Source: Brachynemurus nebulosus (lineage: Eukaryota > Arthropoda > Insecta > Neuroptera > Myrmeleontidae). Taken from it: a stretch of DNA of 64,000 nucleotides. How positions within the stretch are numbered: the first letter of the stretch is position 1; every line of letters begins with the position of its first letter. The stretch is taken from contig JAPWDM010000005.1 in the NCBI GenBank assembly GCA_035578155.1, forward strand, positions 53,512,454 through 53,576,453, in the 5' to 3' direction. The position numbers were made by a program, and so were the translations under genes. Positions 1 to 13,054 of this stretch are shown one piece after another. Below the pieces are notes generated by a model. That model had not been told where the DNA came from. It did no database searches and saw nothing but the letters and a program-made list of their open reading frames with translations.

Positions 1-430
1 AAAATTATTTTTTCAGGAAAAAGGTCAAACTTTACGTATAAAAATTGGCTTATTGCAATGTACAACTACAAACATAGGGCATTATATTATTTTGAAAAAA
101 AAGCTTTGTTCTCTTTTATAATTAGCTTAAATGATGTATTAACATCTCTAAAATGATACCCAAAAGGAATTATTATGACAACGCCAACGGAAATATTTTA
201 AAAATCGTTTTGAATCCGATTTCTGAAATGACTTCGAGCGGTTGAAAACATTCAAATATACCGTTTCGCTGCACGCAGCATTTTAGTGTCCGTAACCTTT
301 TTTCATTACTCGTCAGTTATACTTCCATCAATAATTCACAGATGACATTAATATCAGCTATAAACACACAAAACCATAATAGTATTTTACAATAAATAAA
401 AGTAAAATTATAAAAATTACCGTACAAAAA
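1..430. other. AT-rich non-coding DNA
   Basis: Nothing is recognisable. Confidence 0.4.
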
Positions 431-505
431 TTGGATATGTTCGCCTGTTACACGTCGATTGTAGTATGAGCACAGTAATTTTTATAGGAATTTTCTCTCC
501 GTGTA
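431..505. repeat. Solo end of the CACGGAGAGAAA element family
   Basis: Its reverse complement matches the left end of 19840-20634, including AATTCCTATAAAAATTACTG and CAATCGACGTGTAA. Confidence 0.7.
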
Positions 506-2960
506 TGTTATGAGATAGAATGCCATAAATAAATAAATATTATCAATATTTATAGCAACTAATTCGAATCTTTGTAGTGACAATTGACAATTCATTTGTA
601 AATAAAAAATTTAGTGTCAATATTTCATTGGCGTGAATATTTTTTTTTTTTTGAATTTTCTATTAAAAAAATTGAGGAAAATGGTTTGTTAAACGACAAT
701 ATTAGTGAGAATAATGAAATTGATGAAGCATTTTATTTTTGGCTGCAAATTTATTCTCGTAAAATGAAAGGAAGATTATGAAAACCACAGAAAATTTTAA
801 TGATTGAACGACCTTCTGGAATGTCAATAAAATATGAAGGCTAATGCCAACAATAATAATAATAATATGCAAACTAGTGAAAATTTTCATATTAATCGAT
901 TTATTTTCCTAATTGTTCAAATTGTATTTTTAATTTCAATATAAATAAATAATTACAATCATTTTTGAGCTAATTTCACTTACCACGCATCTATTTCACT
1001 TACCGCACTGTTATTTTTTGGTTTCCATGGATATAAAGAAACGTTCGGGAAATGTAACTTACCAGCATTGTCAACAGCATCGGTAAATGCATGAAAATAC
1101 ACGATCGTGCAAAAACACGTTTACATGCGTTTTCCTCGAAAGTACATTTTCCAAAACTTTACATGCGTTTTACTCGAAAGTACATTTTCCAAAACGGTGG
1201 GCAAGATAGCTTCAGCGATTTTCATCCGACTGACTTGATATTTTACCTGTAACTTCTTAGACAGATTTTTGAAATTGGTTAACAAATAAATTTTTTATTA
1301 ACAATTCAATTTATATTCCTTTAAAAAGCCATTTTGGTTTTAAATTAAAAAATAAAAGGGTTTGGGTGTACCTCAGATCACGTATAATACACTAAAAAAG
1401 TTTTACACCGATTGTCTTATTCATTACGGAAAATAAAATTGAAATGTTGCGAAAACTAGGATTTGGCAGGTCTGCAGCCGACTTATTTGAAGAAATTATG
1501 CCGATATTCATCTGAAATTGTGAAGGGAAACTGCAGAAAATCTTCACCTATCAGAGCCCTCGACCTACCAGTCTGCAACTACCAGCTCCTTAGAACATTC
1601 GGCCACACCGTTGGTTAAGATTTTTCGTATTATTATTAACATTTTAGTCTGATTTAGTATATTACCTATCTCTGTTCCTTAGTCCCTACTTTATTGTAAT
1701 AAAATGAAAGTTTCTGGGTAAATCTATATTTTTATTTATTGGTCGTGTTCAGACCTTGCATATAGATAAAGTACGAACTTAAAACTTCTTGAAGCCAAAA
1801 TTCGCCCTTAAGGAAGCTTATCCATTGTCCCTTGTGTATTTTAAAACTGCAATGCAATTAGATTTACATAGTTTTTCTTTGAACTTTCATATTAAATATC
1901 AAACACTTTTCAGAAAGGTTAATACAATGAAGACAAAATTTTCCTTTTTTATTTACCAAAAAAAAGGGCAATAAGTAATATATTTAGCGAAACCTTGATG
2001 AAAAGAGATATTTCTTTGTTTCGTAACTAGGTAATCATACTAACAATAAGTAACGATCAAGCAGATACTGTGTTTAAAGAAAGGGCAAGGTAGGATTAAT
2101 TTCTCCATTTTTTTTTTAATTAAAGCTTTTTATTCTGATTCAGTCAACTTTAAAAGTAAGCATGCCGAACAACAATTTCACTCGTGAATAAACTCTTATT
2201 CAAATAAATTAATGAACCCTCGCATTGTTTAAAAAAGCATATACATAAAGCATAGAATTAGCCGGCATGACTAAGTGTGGTTAAGCGATGGAGAAAATTA
2301 AATTCTTGCAAAATTTTGTCGCAACTTATATCAATTCTATTAATAAGCATTTCATGATGATAACATTCTAACAGTCAGTTGACATAAGTGCGAAAATCGT
2401 ATCAAATTCCCTTTTTTCTATGCAAGTTTACAAAGAAACTTAATTTTCGATATAAAACTCAAATTTATCCTTGAATTTCTTAAAATTTTCATATCTTTCA
2501 ATACTCCCGAGGCATAAGTGCGAAAATCGCGGAAGGTTTTCTGTTATTATCTCCCGGTCTATAATGCTCTGTGTCTGGTGGAACCATTTGACAAGGATTC
2601 CTGTGTTACGGGTCTCTATAAAATAATTAGCCGATAAATTCAGACAAGTATTGCTCGTATTGCCAACAGGACAACGCCAATGCCCTATTCAGATCAGGTC
2701 GGCGTAAAAAAAAATCTTGAAAAGTTTTTCACCGATAAATCTGAGAACTTCTAGAAGGATACAATTTTCCAGTGGCACAGACAGGGAAAAGGTTGTGAAG
2801 CAACTGCTGCCTCTGGTTTTCCTTAAAAAATTTTGTTTTTAGAACTCTCCGGTCAGCCCAATAAAATTTCAATGGTAGGCAATATTCAGAAACTATTTTT
2901 TAATTAAAATTCAATTTTTAAAAACACATGAAAAAAAAATTCTTTATTTTTATTTTTTTA
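506..2960. other. AT-rich non-coding DNA with small repeats
   Basis: It includes a 37-bp tandem duplication at about 1121-1195 (TTTACATGCGTTTTCCTCGA type). A dispersed-repeat copy at about 1480-1620 is listed separately. The motif CATAAGTGCGAAAATCG recurs near 2384 and 2513. There are no supported genes. Confidence 0.5.
1480..1620. repeat. Interspersed repeat shared with 25352-25545
   Basis: The segment CCGATATTCATCTGAAATTG through AAACTGCAGAAAATCTTCAC is clearly alignable to 25410-25460, and CCAGTCTG and CGAACATTGG-like pieces follow in both. It is probably a SINE or MITE fragment. Confidence 0.6.
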
Positions 2961-3250
2961 GCGAATTTTCAGAATGAAAATTCAGCTATTACAGCAGCTC
3001 TTATGGTAAGACCTAAGCCCGGGACTATGGCAGAAATTTGTTTTGGAGCCTCTAGAACCCGAAAATCTACTTCACTAAAATTTATATATATATAAACATA
3101 TATATATATATATATATGTATTTATGTGTGTACACGATAACTCTCGAACAAAACGTTTAATGCTTATGAAATTTGGTGTGTAGGTTTGAATTCGATTTCG
3201 CTCGCCTAAGTTCGTTAGCCAGACACATCCGATGCCACAGACCGGATATT
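2960..3250. repeat. (TA)n-bearing repeat family, copy 1
   Basis: AGCGAATTTTCAGAAT opens a segment with GCCCGGGACTATGGCAGAAA, a short TA tract, then ACGATAACTCTCGAACAAA and AGCCAGACACATCCG. The same blocks recur at 12278, 23884, 33153 and 33885. Confidence 0.75.
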
Positions 3251-4661
3251 TTGGGCTTTAAAGTCTTTTTTTGTGTTTTTTGATCAGAATTTATAACTTT
3301 TTCAAAAATTTTGTTATACTATCAAAAAAATTGTAAGAAGTTATATTAGCGAGCTTTTTAAACTTTTCCTCTGTATAAACTGGTTTTCAAGAAAAATCAA
3401 AAATAATTTTTATATAGAGTCTCTTTTTATCGTGTTATCTCCTTCTGTTGTATTGGAAAAATCCTATTTTTATTTATTTTGATTATACACGTATTTTAAG
3501 GGTATTACTACACTTAGTACTTCTACTACCTATCATATTTCAAATTTCTTTGGATAAATATTCAGAATAATGCCTTAATAAATTTCTACGGTTATATAAA
3601 TGTAATATTATTAAATTTAATTAATTAAACTATAATATTTCTTTGATTAAATAAAATTTTAAAATTATATTTTTGGTAGTGCACAAATAGCCTTATCCAT
3701 TTGTAAACATAATATCTCTAGTATAAGTAGATTAGATTTGTTATTTTGTTTTCGAAAATTTATTTTTGCTTTCAAATTCAAATTGTAGTAGAATTGATTT
3801 TTTTTGCCCATTAACTGCACATTATTTTAATCTCTTTATTTAACACATTACGTTAAAAAATTATAATAATATTTTTAAAATTATTAATATTTTTAATAAT
3901 TTAATTATTTAAAAAAATTCTTTAAATATATTTAATAATTTTTTATTTTAAAAATTCTATTGTGTCAGCGTTTTTAACCAGATAGCACCACAGGTATGTA
4001 CAATACTGCCAAATTAGCTTGAATTTAAACTAATATTTCAACAATCAGAATTTCAAATCAACTCGTCTTTGTGTTGAAATGTTGACATATAGATTCGGTG
4101 CTGATATTTGACTGATATTTGAGAAAAATAGGTAATAATTCATGTTAATTTATATATTACATTTTTAAAATCAAATAGTAATTAATATTTGTCCTATTAT
4201 TTGTTTTTTGTTTTGTTTTATATAGGTAAAAAATTTAAAACCACATTAAAAATTACATGAAACCGTGAAGCAAATGTTATTTATATACGAGAAGAATATA
4301 GCTAAAATAAAAAAGACAATTATTAATAGAATTTGTCAACATAATAAGGTAAATACATATCTATTAAAAACTGTGGATTTTGTGATTGAATTTTTTCTAA
4401 TAATTTGAATGTACATGTTAAAAGGTTAATATCAACAGCAATACTTTTATGTATTATAAATTCCTATTTAAAACATGGATGGTGAATTTAAAGATATAAT
4501 AAGAAGAAAAAGAGAACACACAGTAAACTAAAAACTTGGATTAAGAAGGAAAACATCAACTAAGTACATGCCGGATAAGCCCTTGAATAAAGGTCCAACT
4601 TTAGTTTTGTTTCCGTGTCGAATGGTTATTTTCTTCAGCAAGAGAATTTAAAAAGGTAAAA
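3251..4661. other. AT-rich non-coding DNA
   Basis: I see no gene, only homopolymer-rich A/T sequence. Confidence 0.4.
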
Positions 4662-4664
4662 TCG

Positions 4665-5047
4665 TCGGTACACAGAAAGAGTGACACAGTTCAAAAAAAA
4701 AACAGCTACTTCAATATCTCTATTCAAAAGTTTTATTATTTACTTCAAAAGTTATCATAGTTTCGGATTTCTAAAATTTTCAAAATTTTTTTGGAGATAA
4801 CCCGTTGGTACTCACCTTGTATTCCAACAATAAAAATAACAAGTTAATTTTGATAACATTAAAGATTTTGATAAAAAAAATTCGCTACTTTGAAGTAAGG
4901 AAAAAACGACAAAACCGCCTTCTAGCGGTTAATTTTGGAAGTAGCAATATGTCGTTCTGGGACATAAAAATATGCAAATTTTGCTATACATTTACACAAT
5001 AAACTCGAAAATGTAAATTTTTGTGTTGTCACTCTTTCGGTGTACCG
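4665..5047. mobile_element. Small TIR element (MITE), about 383 bp
   Basis: The ends read CGGTACACAGAAAGAGTGAC and its inverse GTCACTCTTTCGGTGTACCG, with one mismatch. TCG on each side might be part of the duplication. The 65-codon open frame inside is not convincing. Confidence 0.65.
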
Positions 5048-5310
5048 TCGAAATGTTTTGTTACGTTTGGAAAATAAATTCCGTTCTAAATTTTTTTTCG
5101 CAACCGTTAAAAAATTTAGCTCAAAATATTAAATTCTGTATTGGTAAGGCAAAGATTCTCAGTTGCGCCTCTGGTGGTAAAATTAGAACTAGTGTCAAGT
5201 AAAAATACGTATATGTTTAATTGGTGATAAAAATACACATAATTTGTATAATAGATATTTCACCGGTTATTTCTCTCACCGGCCCTGTACATAAACGCAT
5301 CTGTTATTAA

Positions 5311-5526
5311 AATACCCCTGTCGCAGCATCCTGCATAACATAGCGAATTTCCATTTACAAAAGTACGTTTTTCTTGGAAACTAGTTGATATAGAGTAATT
5401 GTGAATAAAAAAAACTTTATGTGATTTTTCCGCCTCATTCCGCCAAATTTTTTTCACGAAACGTTTACGCGATATTTTTTAAAAATAAGATGTTTCGTTT
5501 TTGAGTTATCGTGCGGACACACACAC

Positions 5527-5603
<77 letters not shown>

Positions 5604-5845
5604 TTTACTAAGTGTCCGCACGATAACTCAAGAACGAAACATCTTATTTTTAAGAAATTTCGTGAAAACGTCTACGGTTTTTTGGGCATTTTTTTGAAAA
5701 AATTTGGCGGAATGAGGCGGGAAAATCACATAAAGAAAGTTTTTTTTTATTTACAATTACTCTATATCAACTAGTTTCCGAGAAAAACGTACTTTTGTAA
5801 ATGGAAATTCGCTATGTTATGCAGGATGCTGCGACAGGGGTATTT
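5311..5845. repeat. Fold-back element with internal (TA)n
   Basis: Two arms of over 200 bp are inverted copies (AATACCCCTGTCGCAGCATC outward, TGTCCGCACGATAACTC inward). They flank a (TA)n tract at 5528-5600. Confidence 0.85.
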
Positions 5846-6965
5846 ATTTATTAATATAATAATAACAAAAAAAACCAATCAGCTACACATCTCTTATTAT
5901 TATATCGATCCAATCCAATATCGAGCAATGATTTAGTCAACAACAGCACGACTATGTATTGTTTGCTGTATTAATTAAATTTATCGAAAACAATATGAAA
6001 ATTGTAATTGTTTACTCAACTATGTAATCATATTTGTATCGTGCACCACCAAACATTTTCTATGCCCAGTCGGTCGATTACCCTGGTGGTCTGTGCGTTT
6101 TACCCCGGGTAGGCAGTGGGACAATTCTACAGGGTGACAAATGAAAGGCTGTCTAAACTAAATGGCTCATTGTGTGAATGTAGAAAAAAATATCAACATA
6201 GTTGTAAATAAAGTAAATTTAACAGTTTGATTCGCCTATTGGGATTTATCAAATAGACGGAGCCTATTAAAAATGACTGACGAAAAAGTGCATTAATATT
6301 AGTTCTATATATAGTAATCAGTGCTATAATAAGGGAAACAAATTAAAGAATTTAGACTTGGGTTGACACAAATCCAAAGCAAAGGTATTTTGTTGAAAAA
6401 GAGAAAATTTTACATCTGTAAAACACTTAAAATGTGGTAAAAATATGAAAAAATGCACGAATGAGTTAATGAATATTGCAATTTACAGTATACATACGTT
6501 AAATTTAAATGATAAACGTCATGAAACAACTGGAGAATTGATTCAATTGTATGTACATGCAGATCTACAAGATTTAACTCAAAAATGACATTTCGGCAAA
6601 TGCACTTTAAAAATAGTATGATTTTTTAATACCAGATGTCCTATACCGTCATTCAACAGATCCCAAAAGTTTCCATTAGATTAGACATTTTTAATCGAAT
6701 ACAATTTGGTTGTTAAAAACTAATGACTACAGAAATCGTCATGGCCAAATTGTTAGTGAGAAACATTTTCAAAATAATTTCCATCGAAATAAAATACGAT
6801 ACAATAATCGAATCTGGAAGCTAGGAAACACTTATTCTATTTGATGTGGCATATATGTATCTTGGTAGGAACTCATACACAGTAGAAACAGATATATTTG
6901 ACAACATATGATAGCCTTGCAAAAAAGTTATGTGCTCGTTGACATGATTTTGGTGTTCATCTGAA

Positions 6966-6966
<1 letters not shown>
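5846..6966. other. Non-coding DNA
   Basis: I see no gene. A GC-richer patch near 6060-6130 has no recognised content. Confidence 0.4.

Positions 6967-7038
<72 letters not shown>
6967..7038. repeat. (TA)n tract left of the mariner element
   Basis: This is pure TA. It and 9055-9140 are the two halves of a tract split by the mariner insertion. Confidence 0.85.
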
Positions 7039-7040
<2 letters not shown>

Positions 7041-7042
<2 letters not shown>

Positions 7043-9051
7043 TCGTTGCAAAAGTTCGTACGGTTTTTGAATACCTTATCGTCTAAAAATACATCAAATA
7101 AAACTACAATTTTTAATCAAAATATTCCTCATTATTTTCCACAACTCTTGCTCATTTTTCGGGTAACAAATGTATATAACGCGGCGATAGAAACATTCGT
7201 CTTTGGAGGCAATAAAATCATAATCATCCACTATTTTTCTTTACTTCTTCGAAGTTTTTAAATTTTTGTCCAGACAAAAAATGCTGCATTGAGCGAAACA
7301 AATGTAAGTCAAACGGAACAATATCTGGGCTATACGCCGGATGTGGTAGGACTTACCAGTTCATTTTCAATATCGTATCCATAGTGGTTGAAGCGACATG
7401 CGGCCGAGCGTTGTCGTGAAGCAATGTGACTGGGCGAGAACCATGACCAGAAAATGGTCGTTTCTCACTGATTGCTTTATTTACTTTATTCAATTGTGCA
7501 CTGTAACGATCTACAGTAATTGTTTCACCAAGTTTCAGCAATTCGTAATAAAATAACACTTGCAATTTGTAAGTTTCTAGAGTTTGAGACCTACCAGAAC
7601 GAGGTTTGTCGTCTAAATCATAATCGCCACTTGTAAATCGCTGAAACTTCTTTTGGCATGTACATTCAGATACAACAGATTCATCATAAGTTTCGCCAAG
7701 TATTCTTGTAGTCTCAGCGGCTGACTTTTTTTGATGAAACATGAATAAAATACAGAGGTGAATATGCACTTTATCAACATCCATATTTTAATAAATGTGG
7801 AGTTTATTTTCAAACAGCAATTTCTAAGAAAAAACTGATTTTAAGATTAATATAGAATTGTAAACTTTATTTAGAAAACCATTATTCTAAACGAAAATCT
7901 TTTTCCAAAACTGACTACAAAGTACCTAAAAAGGGCATCAAATTTTAAGTCTATTTTCAAAAAGAAATATCTGAATAAAAATTTGTTTTCAAAACGCAAT
8001 TTCTGAAATTTTATCTTTAAACTGAAATATCTTTAATTTCTGGAATTAAATAATGACCGTTATTTTGAAATTTTTAACGTTTATAAAGGTACCTTAGAAA
8101 AGAAAAAATACAACTGGAACGGAAAACCCAACAAAAAATATTACACTTTAAGCTTTTTAACTCATTTTCTGTTGCACGGTTACAGCAGTATCATGGATAA
8201 TATGAGTAGTGTGTTAGTACCATTAGTGTCTAAAAGATATAGCGGAAGCAAATAGAAGAAAGTGCTACAAGCCGAAGGAAAAGAGAAAAATATATAACAT
8301 ATAAGTCTAAATTACTTTATGCTATTCCATATTTTTATAAAATAAAGCAAATATTTTACTTAGCAAAAAAATCACGTTTATTTTTTAATTTTGACAATTG
8401 TTTCAAGCCTAAAGGCCCATTTTCAAACAAAGTAAGATGACTTTATTTATATGAAGCTAGAAAAAATTTTTAAAATTTAATTTTTACAAACAATTTTGAG
8501 AAAGCCATAACAAAAAAAAAGAAATCAAGTTGTAGATGAAAAAAGCGGCAGAATGTGACTCATTGGGGTTAAAATTTAACATAATACTAATTGCGTGGGA
8601 AAAACATGGAATATTATTCATTTTTATTTTCATTTTAGGCAATGAATTTATTACTTCTTTTTGTAATTTTATTTTCAAAATGAATTTTCTTTTTTTTTTG
8701 AGAACACATTTTTAAGGGGATTAGTTTGAATTAGATTTTTATACTGACTGAGGTTCTTCTTTATAGCATCCCAACTTTGTTGTTCACTGGTAACAAATCC
8801 GTAAAAATTTTGTTGGCGTTAGATATAGAAATTCTCATTTTACTCGAAAATTACACTTTGTTAGAAATTGATTTTTGAAAATAAGCTCCACAAATGCTTC
8901 AGAAAACTAGTACGACACTGCGATTCCAATAAATCATAAAACGGTTATATTACTCAATATTACACCATATTACGCAATTTACAGACAAATATTTATTTTA
9001 CTTTAAATGCTGTCGTCATCCATAGGTGCCCGCACGAACTTTTGCAACGAC

Positions 9052-9052
<1 letters not shown>
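7041..9052 (-). mobile_element. Decayed mariner-family element
   Basis: The TIRs read GATCGTTGCAAAAGTTCGTA at the left and, inverted, GGTCGTTGCAAAAGTTCGTG at the right. TA dinucleotides flank both ends (7039-7040, 9053-9054). A mariner transposase remnant lies on the minus strand. At about 2.0 kb it is longer than a typical 1.3-kb mariner; 7785-9020 is non-coding and may hold a later insertion. Confidence 0.85.
7100..7784 (-). pseudogene. Mariner transposase pseudogene
   Basis: The open part (7784-7353) starts with the mariner helix-turn-helix region (KKSAAETTRILGETY, CQKKFQRFTSGDYDLDDKPRSGR). It then jumps to YYELLKLGETIT and the catalytic HDNARPH motif. The stretch between LET and YYELL, which normally carries the first catalytic Asp, is missing. 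The C-terminal part continues in other frames down to about 7100 with stops. It is non-functional. Confidence 0.85.

Positions 9053-9054
<2 letters not shown>

Positions 9055-9140
<86 letters not shown>
9055..9140. repeat. (TA)n tract right of the mariner element
   Basis: This is a pure TA repeat abutting the TA target of the mariner end. Confidence 0.9.
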
Positions 9141-9142
<2 letters not shown>

Positions 9143-9714
9143 TATAATTAAGACAACTTTCTATTTAACACCCTGTATGTTCTATATGTAGATATTTGTA
9201 TATTTACGTAAATATCGAGTTACGTATGTTTGTATAATACTGAGAATTCTGCATTTATTATTAATGAACAGACTAAAAAGCAAACATAGTAATTTTGATT
9301 CTGTAGGTGTTCGTCATACAACAAATAAAAAATTTATCTCGCAAAATAAACATAGCTTGAAATAAGATTTAGAAGGTATTTTCTGGGCAAAAACTTATAA
9401 AAGGTAGTCAAAGATTTTTCAAGAATATATCAAATTAAGATTTATACTCATATCAAATTTATAGTTTCTGAGCCATCAAAAAGATTGGGAAACACTGATA
9501 TAATATATAGTCGATGTTAAATGCTACATAGTGCAGAATCATTATTATTCTTACATAAAATTTTTCCTTAACGAGACTTTTAAATAGAATACCTATTTAT
9601 TTCGCAGCAAGAAATCGCTTGTTGTCCGATTGTTCATCATACGACGATAACACACACACACACACAACTTACAATATTAATATTGTAACAATTTGCTTCC
9701 AGTGTGTCTGCCGT
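9141..9714. other. Non-coding DNA with a short (CA)n
   Basis: There is a short CA repeat at 9652-9665. There is no gene. Confidence 0.4.
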
Positions 9715-11485
9715 CGCCGGATTGTAGAATCAGTCAGATTACAAAGTGTCTAGCCGTTCTATAGTATTTGAGAAGAAATTTCTTTAGAATCCTGCGCCAC
9801 CTAATATAATATAGCCTATGTCATCCTGAAATTACTTATCTTCCAAACAGTAAAAAAATTTCAAAACCAGTTGAGTAGTTAATTTTGAAGTTTTTGGTGA
9901 CTCCAGGACCCTGATGGATAATACAACATTGCCTATGTTAATCTGGAATAGTTTAAAATCAGTTGAATAGTTTATTTTGGATGTTTTTTGGGTCCCCAGA
10001 GCGTTCCGGGACCTTATAATCACAATCGGCGTTAATCTGGAATACTTTAGATAATAGTCTAAGATCCCGCAACTGATTTCTGCAGGTATCTGTTTTTTTA
10101 ATGAAACTTAATTTTAGTGAATCCTTAATGGAAATGTAATAGATTGCTCCCGGGTTGCCTACCGAAAATTAGCCGTAAGTACCTTTAATTGCCGTCATTA
10201 AGCGAATAATCGAAAAGACATTTTTTGACGTTTTAAAGTGTCAAATATTTTCAAAGATTTCCAAAATTTACAAATTTTTCTCATAGTAACAAGAAACGTA
10301 AATAATTTTTTCCTAGCTACAAATACAAAAATAAGCCAAGAGCCATTTGATTTGATTTTTTAATTTTTTTTATTTATCTATAAGTATATCTACAATGTAT
10401 GTATATTGCTTAATAAAATGATCAAAACATCAGTTTTTAATAAAAAAAATTATTAAAATCTGGGGCAGTGCGCCAGTGTCCCCGCCAAGACGAGCGAAGC
10501 AAAACAAACAGAACACTGTTGTATCTTTTCTCGAAGCAATTCGGCCTATTTTTAGACCCTGATCACTTCGGTCTGGATAATACTTAAGAGCTCAAATTGC
10601 CAGGATAGAATGTAGTCACCAGTCTTATGAAATGTACCAAATTTCAATTTTATAGCACTATTGCTTTCGATATTATTGATATGTAAATTTTATTAAATTC
10701 GTCACTCACTCACTGATGATCATCAAAATTGTAGAGTACTTCCCGAAGTTTTATAAAGTTGAAATTTGGTCTGTAGGCTGCGTTTAGCACACAATTAACG
10801 AGAAAATTAACAAATCTGTGATTTTCCGTCTTTAGCTTCTTATAAATAACAAAACATATTGTAGATATACTTATAGATAAATAAAAAAAATTAAAAAATC
10901 AAATCAAATGACTATTGGCTTATTTTTGGATTTGTAACTAGGAAAATATTATTTACTTTTCTTGTTACCATGAGAAAAACTTGTAAATTTTAAAAATCTT
11001 TGAAAATATTTGACACTTTAAAACGTCAAAAAATGCCTTTTCGATTATTCGCTTAATAACGGCAATTAAAGGTACTTACGGCTAATTTTCAATAGGCAAC
11101 CCGGGAGCAATCTATTACATTGTCATTAAGGATTCATTTAAATTAAGTTTCATTAAAAAAACAGATACCTGCAGAAATCAGCTGCTGGATCTTGTACTAT
11201 AACAGTGAAAAAATTTTCAAAATTGATTGAGTAGTTCATTTTAGGCGTTTTGTGAGTCCCTAGAAATCAAGCGATCTCATATAGCATTTTCTATGGATAT
11301 CTGGAATAGTTTAGCTTTCTAATAACAGTAAAAAATTCTAAGTCTAAGTCGATCCAATACTTTTGAGTTTACTTCGAACGTACAAATTTCCTCTCTCTAG
11401 TATATTAATATAGATAAAATAATTAATAGTGCCTAATCAATTGTAGGCACTTTGTAATCTGGCTGATTCTGCAATCATGCGGCGC
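9715..11485. mobile_element. TIR element family 'AATCAGCCAGA', copy 1
   Basis: The left end (about 9715-9755) and right end (about 11440-11485) are inverted copies about 40 bp long containing AGATTACAAAGTG and AATCAGCCAGA. The similar ends of 15611-17065 suggest one family. The interior holds degenerate direct repeats of about 110 bp (AATCTGGAATAGTTTA type) and the long inverted repeat. Confidence 0.55.
10060..11196. repeat. Long inverted repeat, arms about 330 bp
   Basis: 10060-10400 and 10860-11196 are reverse complements with a few mismatches (CTGCAGGTATCTG, CAATCTATTACAT, ATATACTTATAGATAAATAA). The spacer is about 460 bp. Confidence 0.85.
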
Positions 11486-12039
11486 AATATCTACCACAAG
11501 ATATAGTATACCTAGTAAGAAATATATGTAGCTAACCTAGCAATGTGTGGCTATATGGAGCTATTATAAGCTTCCCTTCCGCTCCAACCATTATCCCTGA
11601 ATATATAGTAATAATAACAATATAACAACATCAGTAACCTAACATATAACAACAACAACAATCTATACAGTTATAGTAATCTTTAACAACATTGGCGCGG
11701 TAACTAGGTAATCGGTTGAACCCGTCCCTATTAAATAATGAACATCACATTGCCCATATAATAAATATGCCATAATCAATTTACATACATTGTAACTTCA
11801 CACCATTGTTATAGTACATGTATTATATTTGTTGTGTATAGATTAGTACAAATGACAAGGTTCAATTGTACGTAGATACTACTAACAAATCACAATCAAT
11901 TTTGTATTCTATATTTTATAAAAATTTCATCATAAACAGTTCACTTATATAGTAAATTTTCCTTCATTTTCCTTCACAACTAAAAGTCAGCAAATCTCGA
12001 ATGTCGACTAAAAGTAAGCTTTTTAGTTTCAAAGATATA

Positions 12040-12047
<8 letters not shown>
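11486..12047. other. Non-coding DNA
   Basis: It is AT-rich and I see nothing specific. Confidence 0.4.

Positions 12048-12106
<59 letters not shown>
12048..12106. repeat. (TA)n tract
   Basis: This is pure TA, about 59 bp. Confidence 0.85.
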
Positions 12107-12110
<4 letters not shown>

Positions 12111-12277
12111 CGTTAAAAGCTGTTAAAAACTGGTCACTTAAAAGTGAGGTACGTGCCTCATTTTGCCTGCATTAGTCGTCAGTCTTACAGCAAACTTCAA
12201 TGAGGAAAGATCGTACAATTGCGTAGTAGAATGCCGTCATCTGTAATGAAAAACTGTAGTAAATATACAAGAGCTGT

Positions 12278-12614
12278 AAATACCCCTGTCGCAGCATCCT
12301 GCATAACATAGCGAATTTCCGTTAATAAAAATTAGTTTTTCTCGGAAACTAGTTGACATAGAATAATAGGTTGAAGACCTTTTTTATGTAATTTTTTCTC
12401 CTCTGTTAAATGATGTAAAAAAATTTGGCAAAAATTTTTGAATAAGTGGAAATTTGGGCAAAAAACTAATTTTTGACAAGAACAAAAACCATGTTCCTGG
12501 CATCCGACGTGTCTGGCTGAAGAACTCATCCAAGATTTTTGGACTTCCAACGTTGTCACCAAATTTCGTAAACCTAGGACACTTCGTTCGAGAGTTATCG
12601 TGCTGATACATATA

Positions 12615-12675
<61 letters not shown>

Positions 12676-12806
12676 TTTAGTGAATATTATATTCGGTTTC
12701 TAGGGACCTCAAAACAAATTTCTGCCATAGTCCCGGGCTCAAGTCGCGTCATGACACCTACTGTAATAGCTGAATTTCCAGAATTCTTTCTGGAAATTCG
12801 CTAAAA
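12278..12806. repeat. (TA)n-bearing repeat family, copy 2 (complete)
   Basis: It starts AAATACCCCTGTCGCAGC and passes TCGTTCGAGAGTTATCGTG, a CATA/TA tract (12609-12671) and GCCCGGGCTCAAGTCGCGTC-like sequence. It ends GGAAATTCGCTAAAA. It links the CCCCTGTCG end with the TTAGCGAATTTCC end, showing that both belong to one family. Confidence 0.75.
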
Positions 12807-13054
12807 ATAGAAAAAATATATCATTTCATTCCTAAGTATTGATAATTTCTTTATTTTTGATGAGTGTTAATTGCATTATTGCTATGAATTATGTTACCAA
12901 ATATATGTACAAATATTCCTTAGTCAAACCTATTTACATACTCTGTCGTTTTCTCACATACGTATTTCTTGTAGTGTGTTCATGTGTTGCGATCTCTCTT
13001 TTACAGAACTAAAGTCAGTCATACGTAGTAGTGTTTCACGAGCACTCGATAATA

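Noticed and set aside
5511..5774. Ile-Tyr repeat ORFs at (TA)n tracts (also 6821, 17651, 23896, 33151, 33275, 33932, 42550, 42695)
   Set aside because: They are translations of TA microsatellites, not genes.
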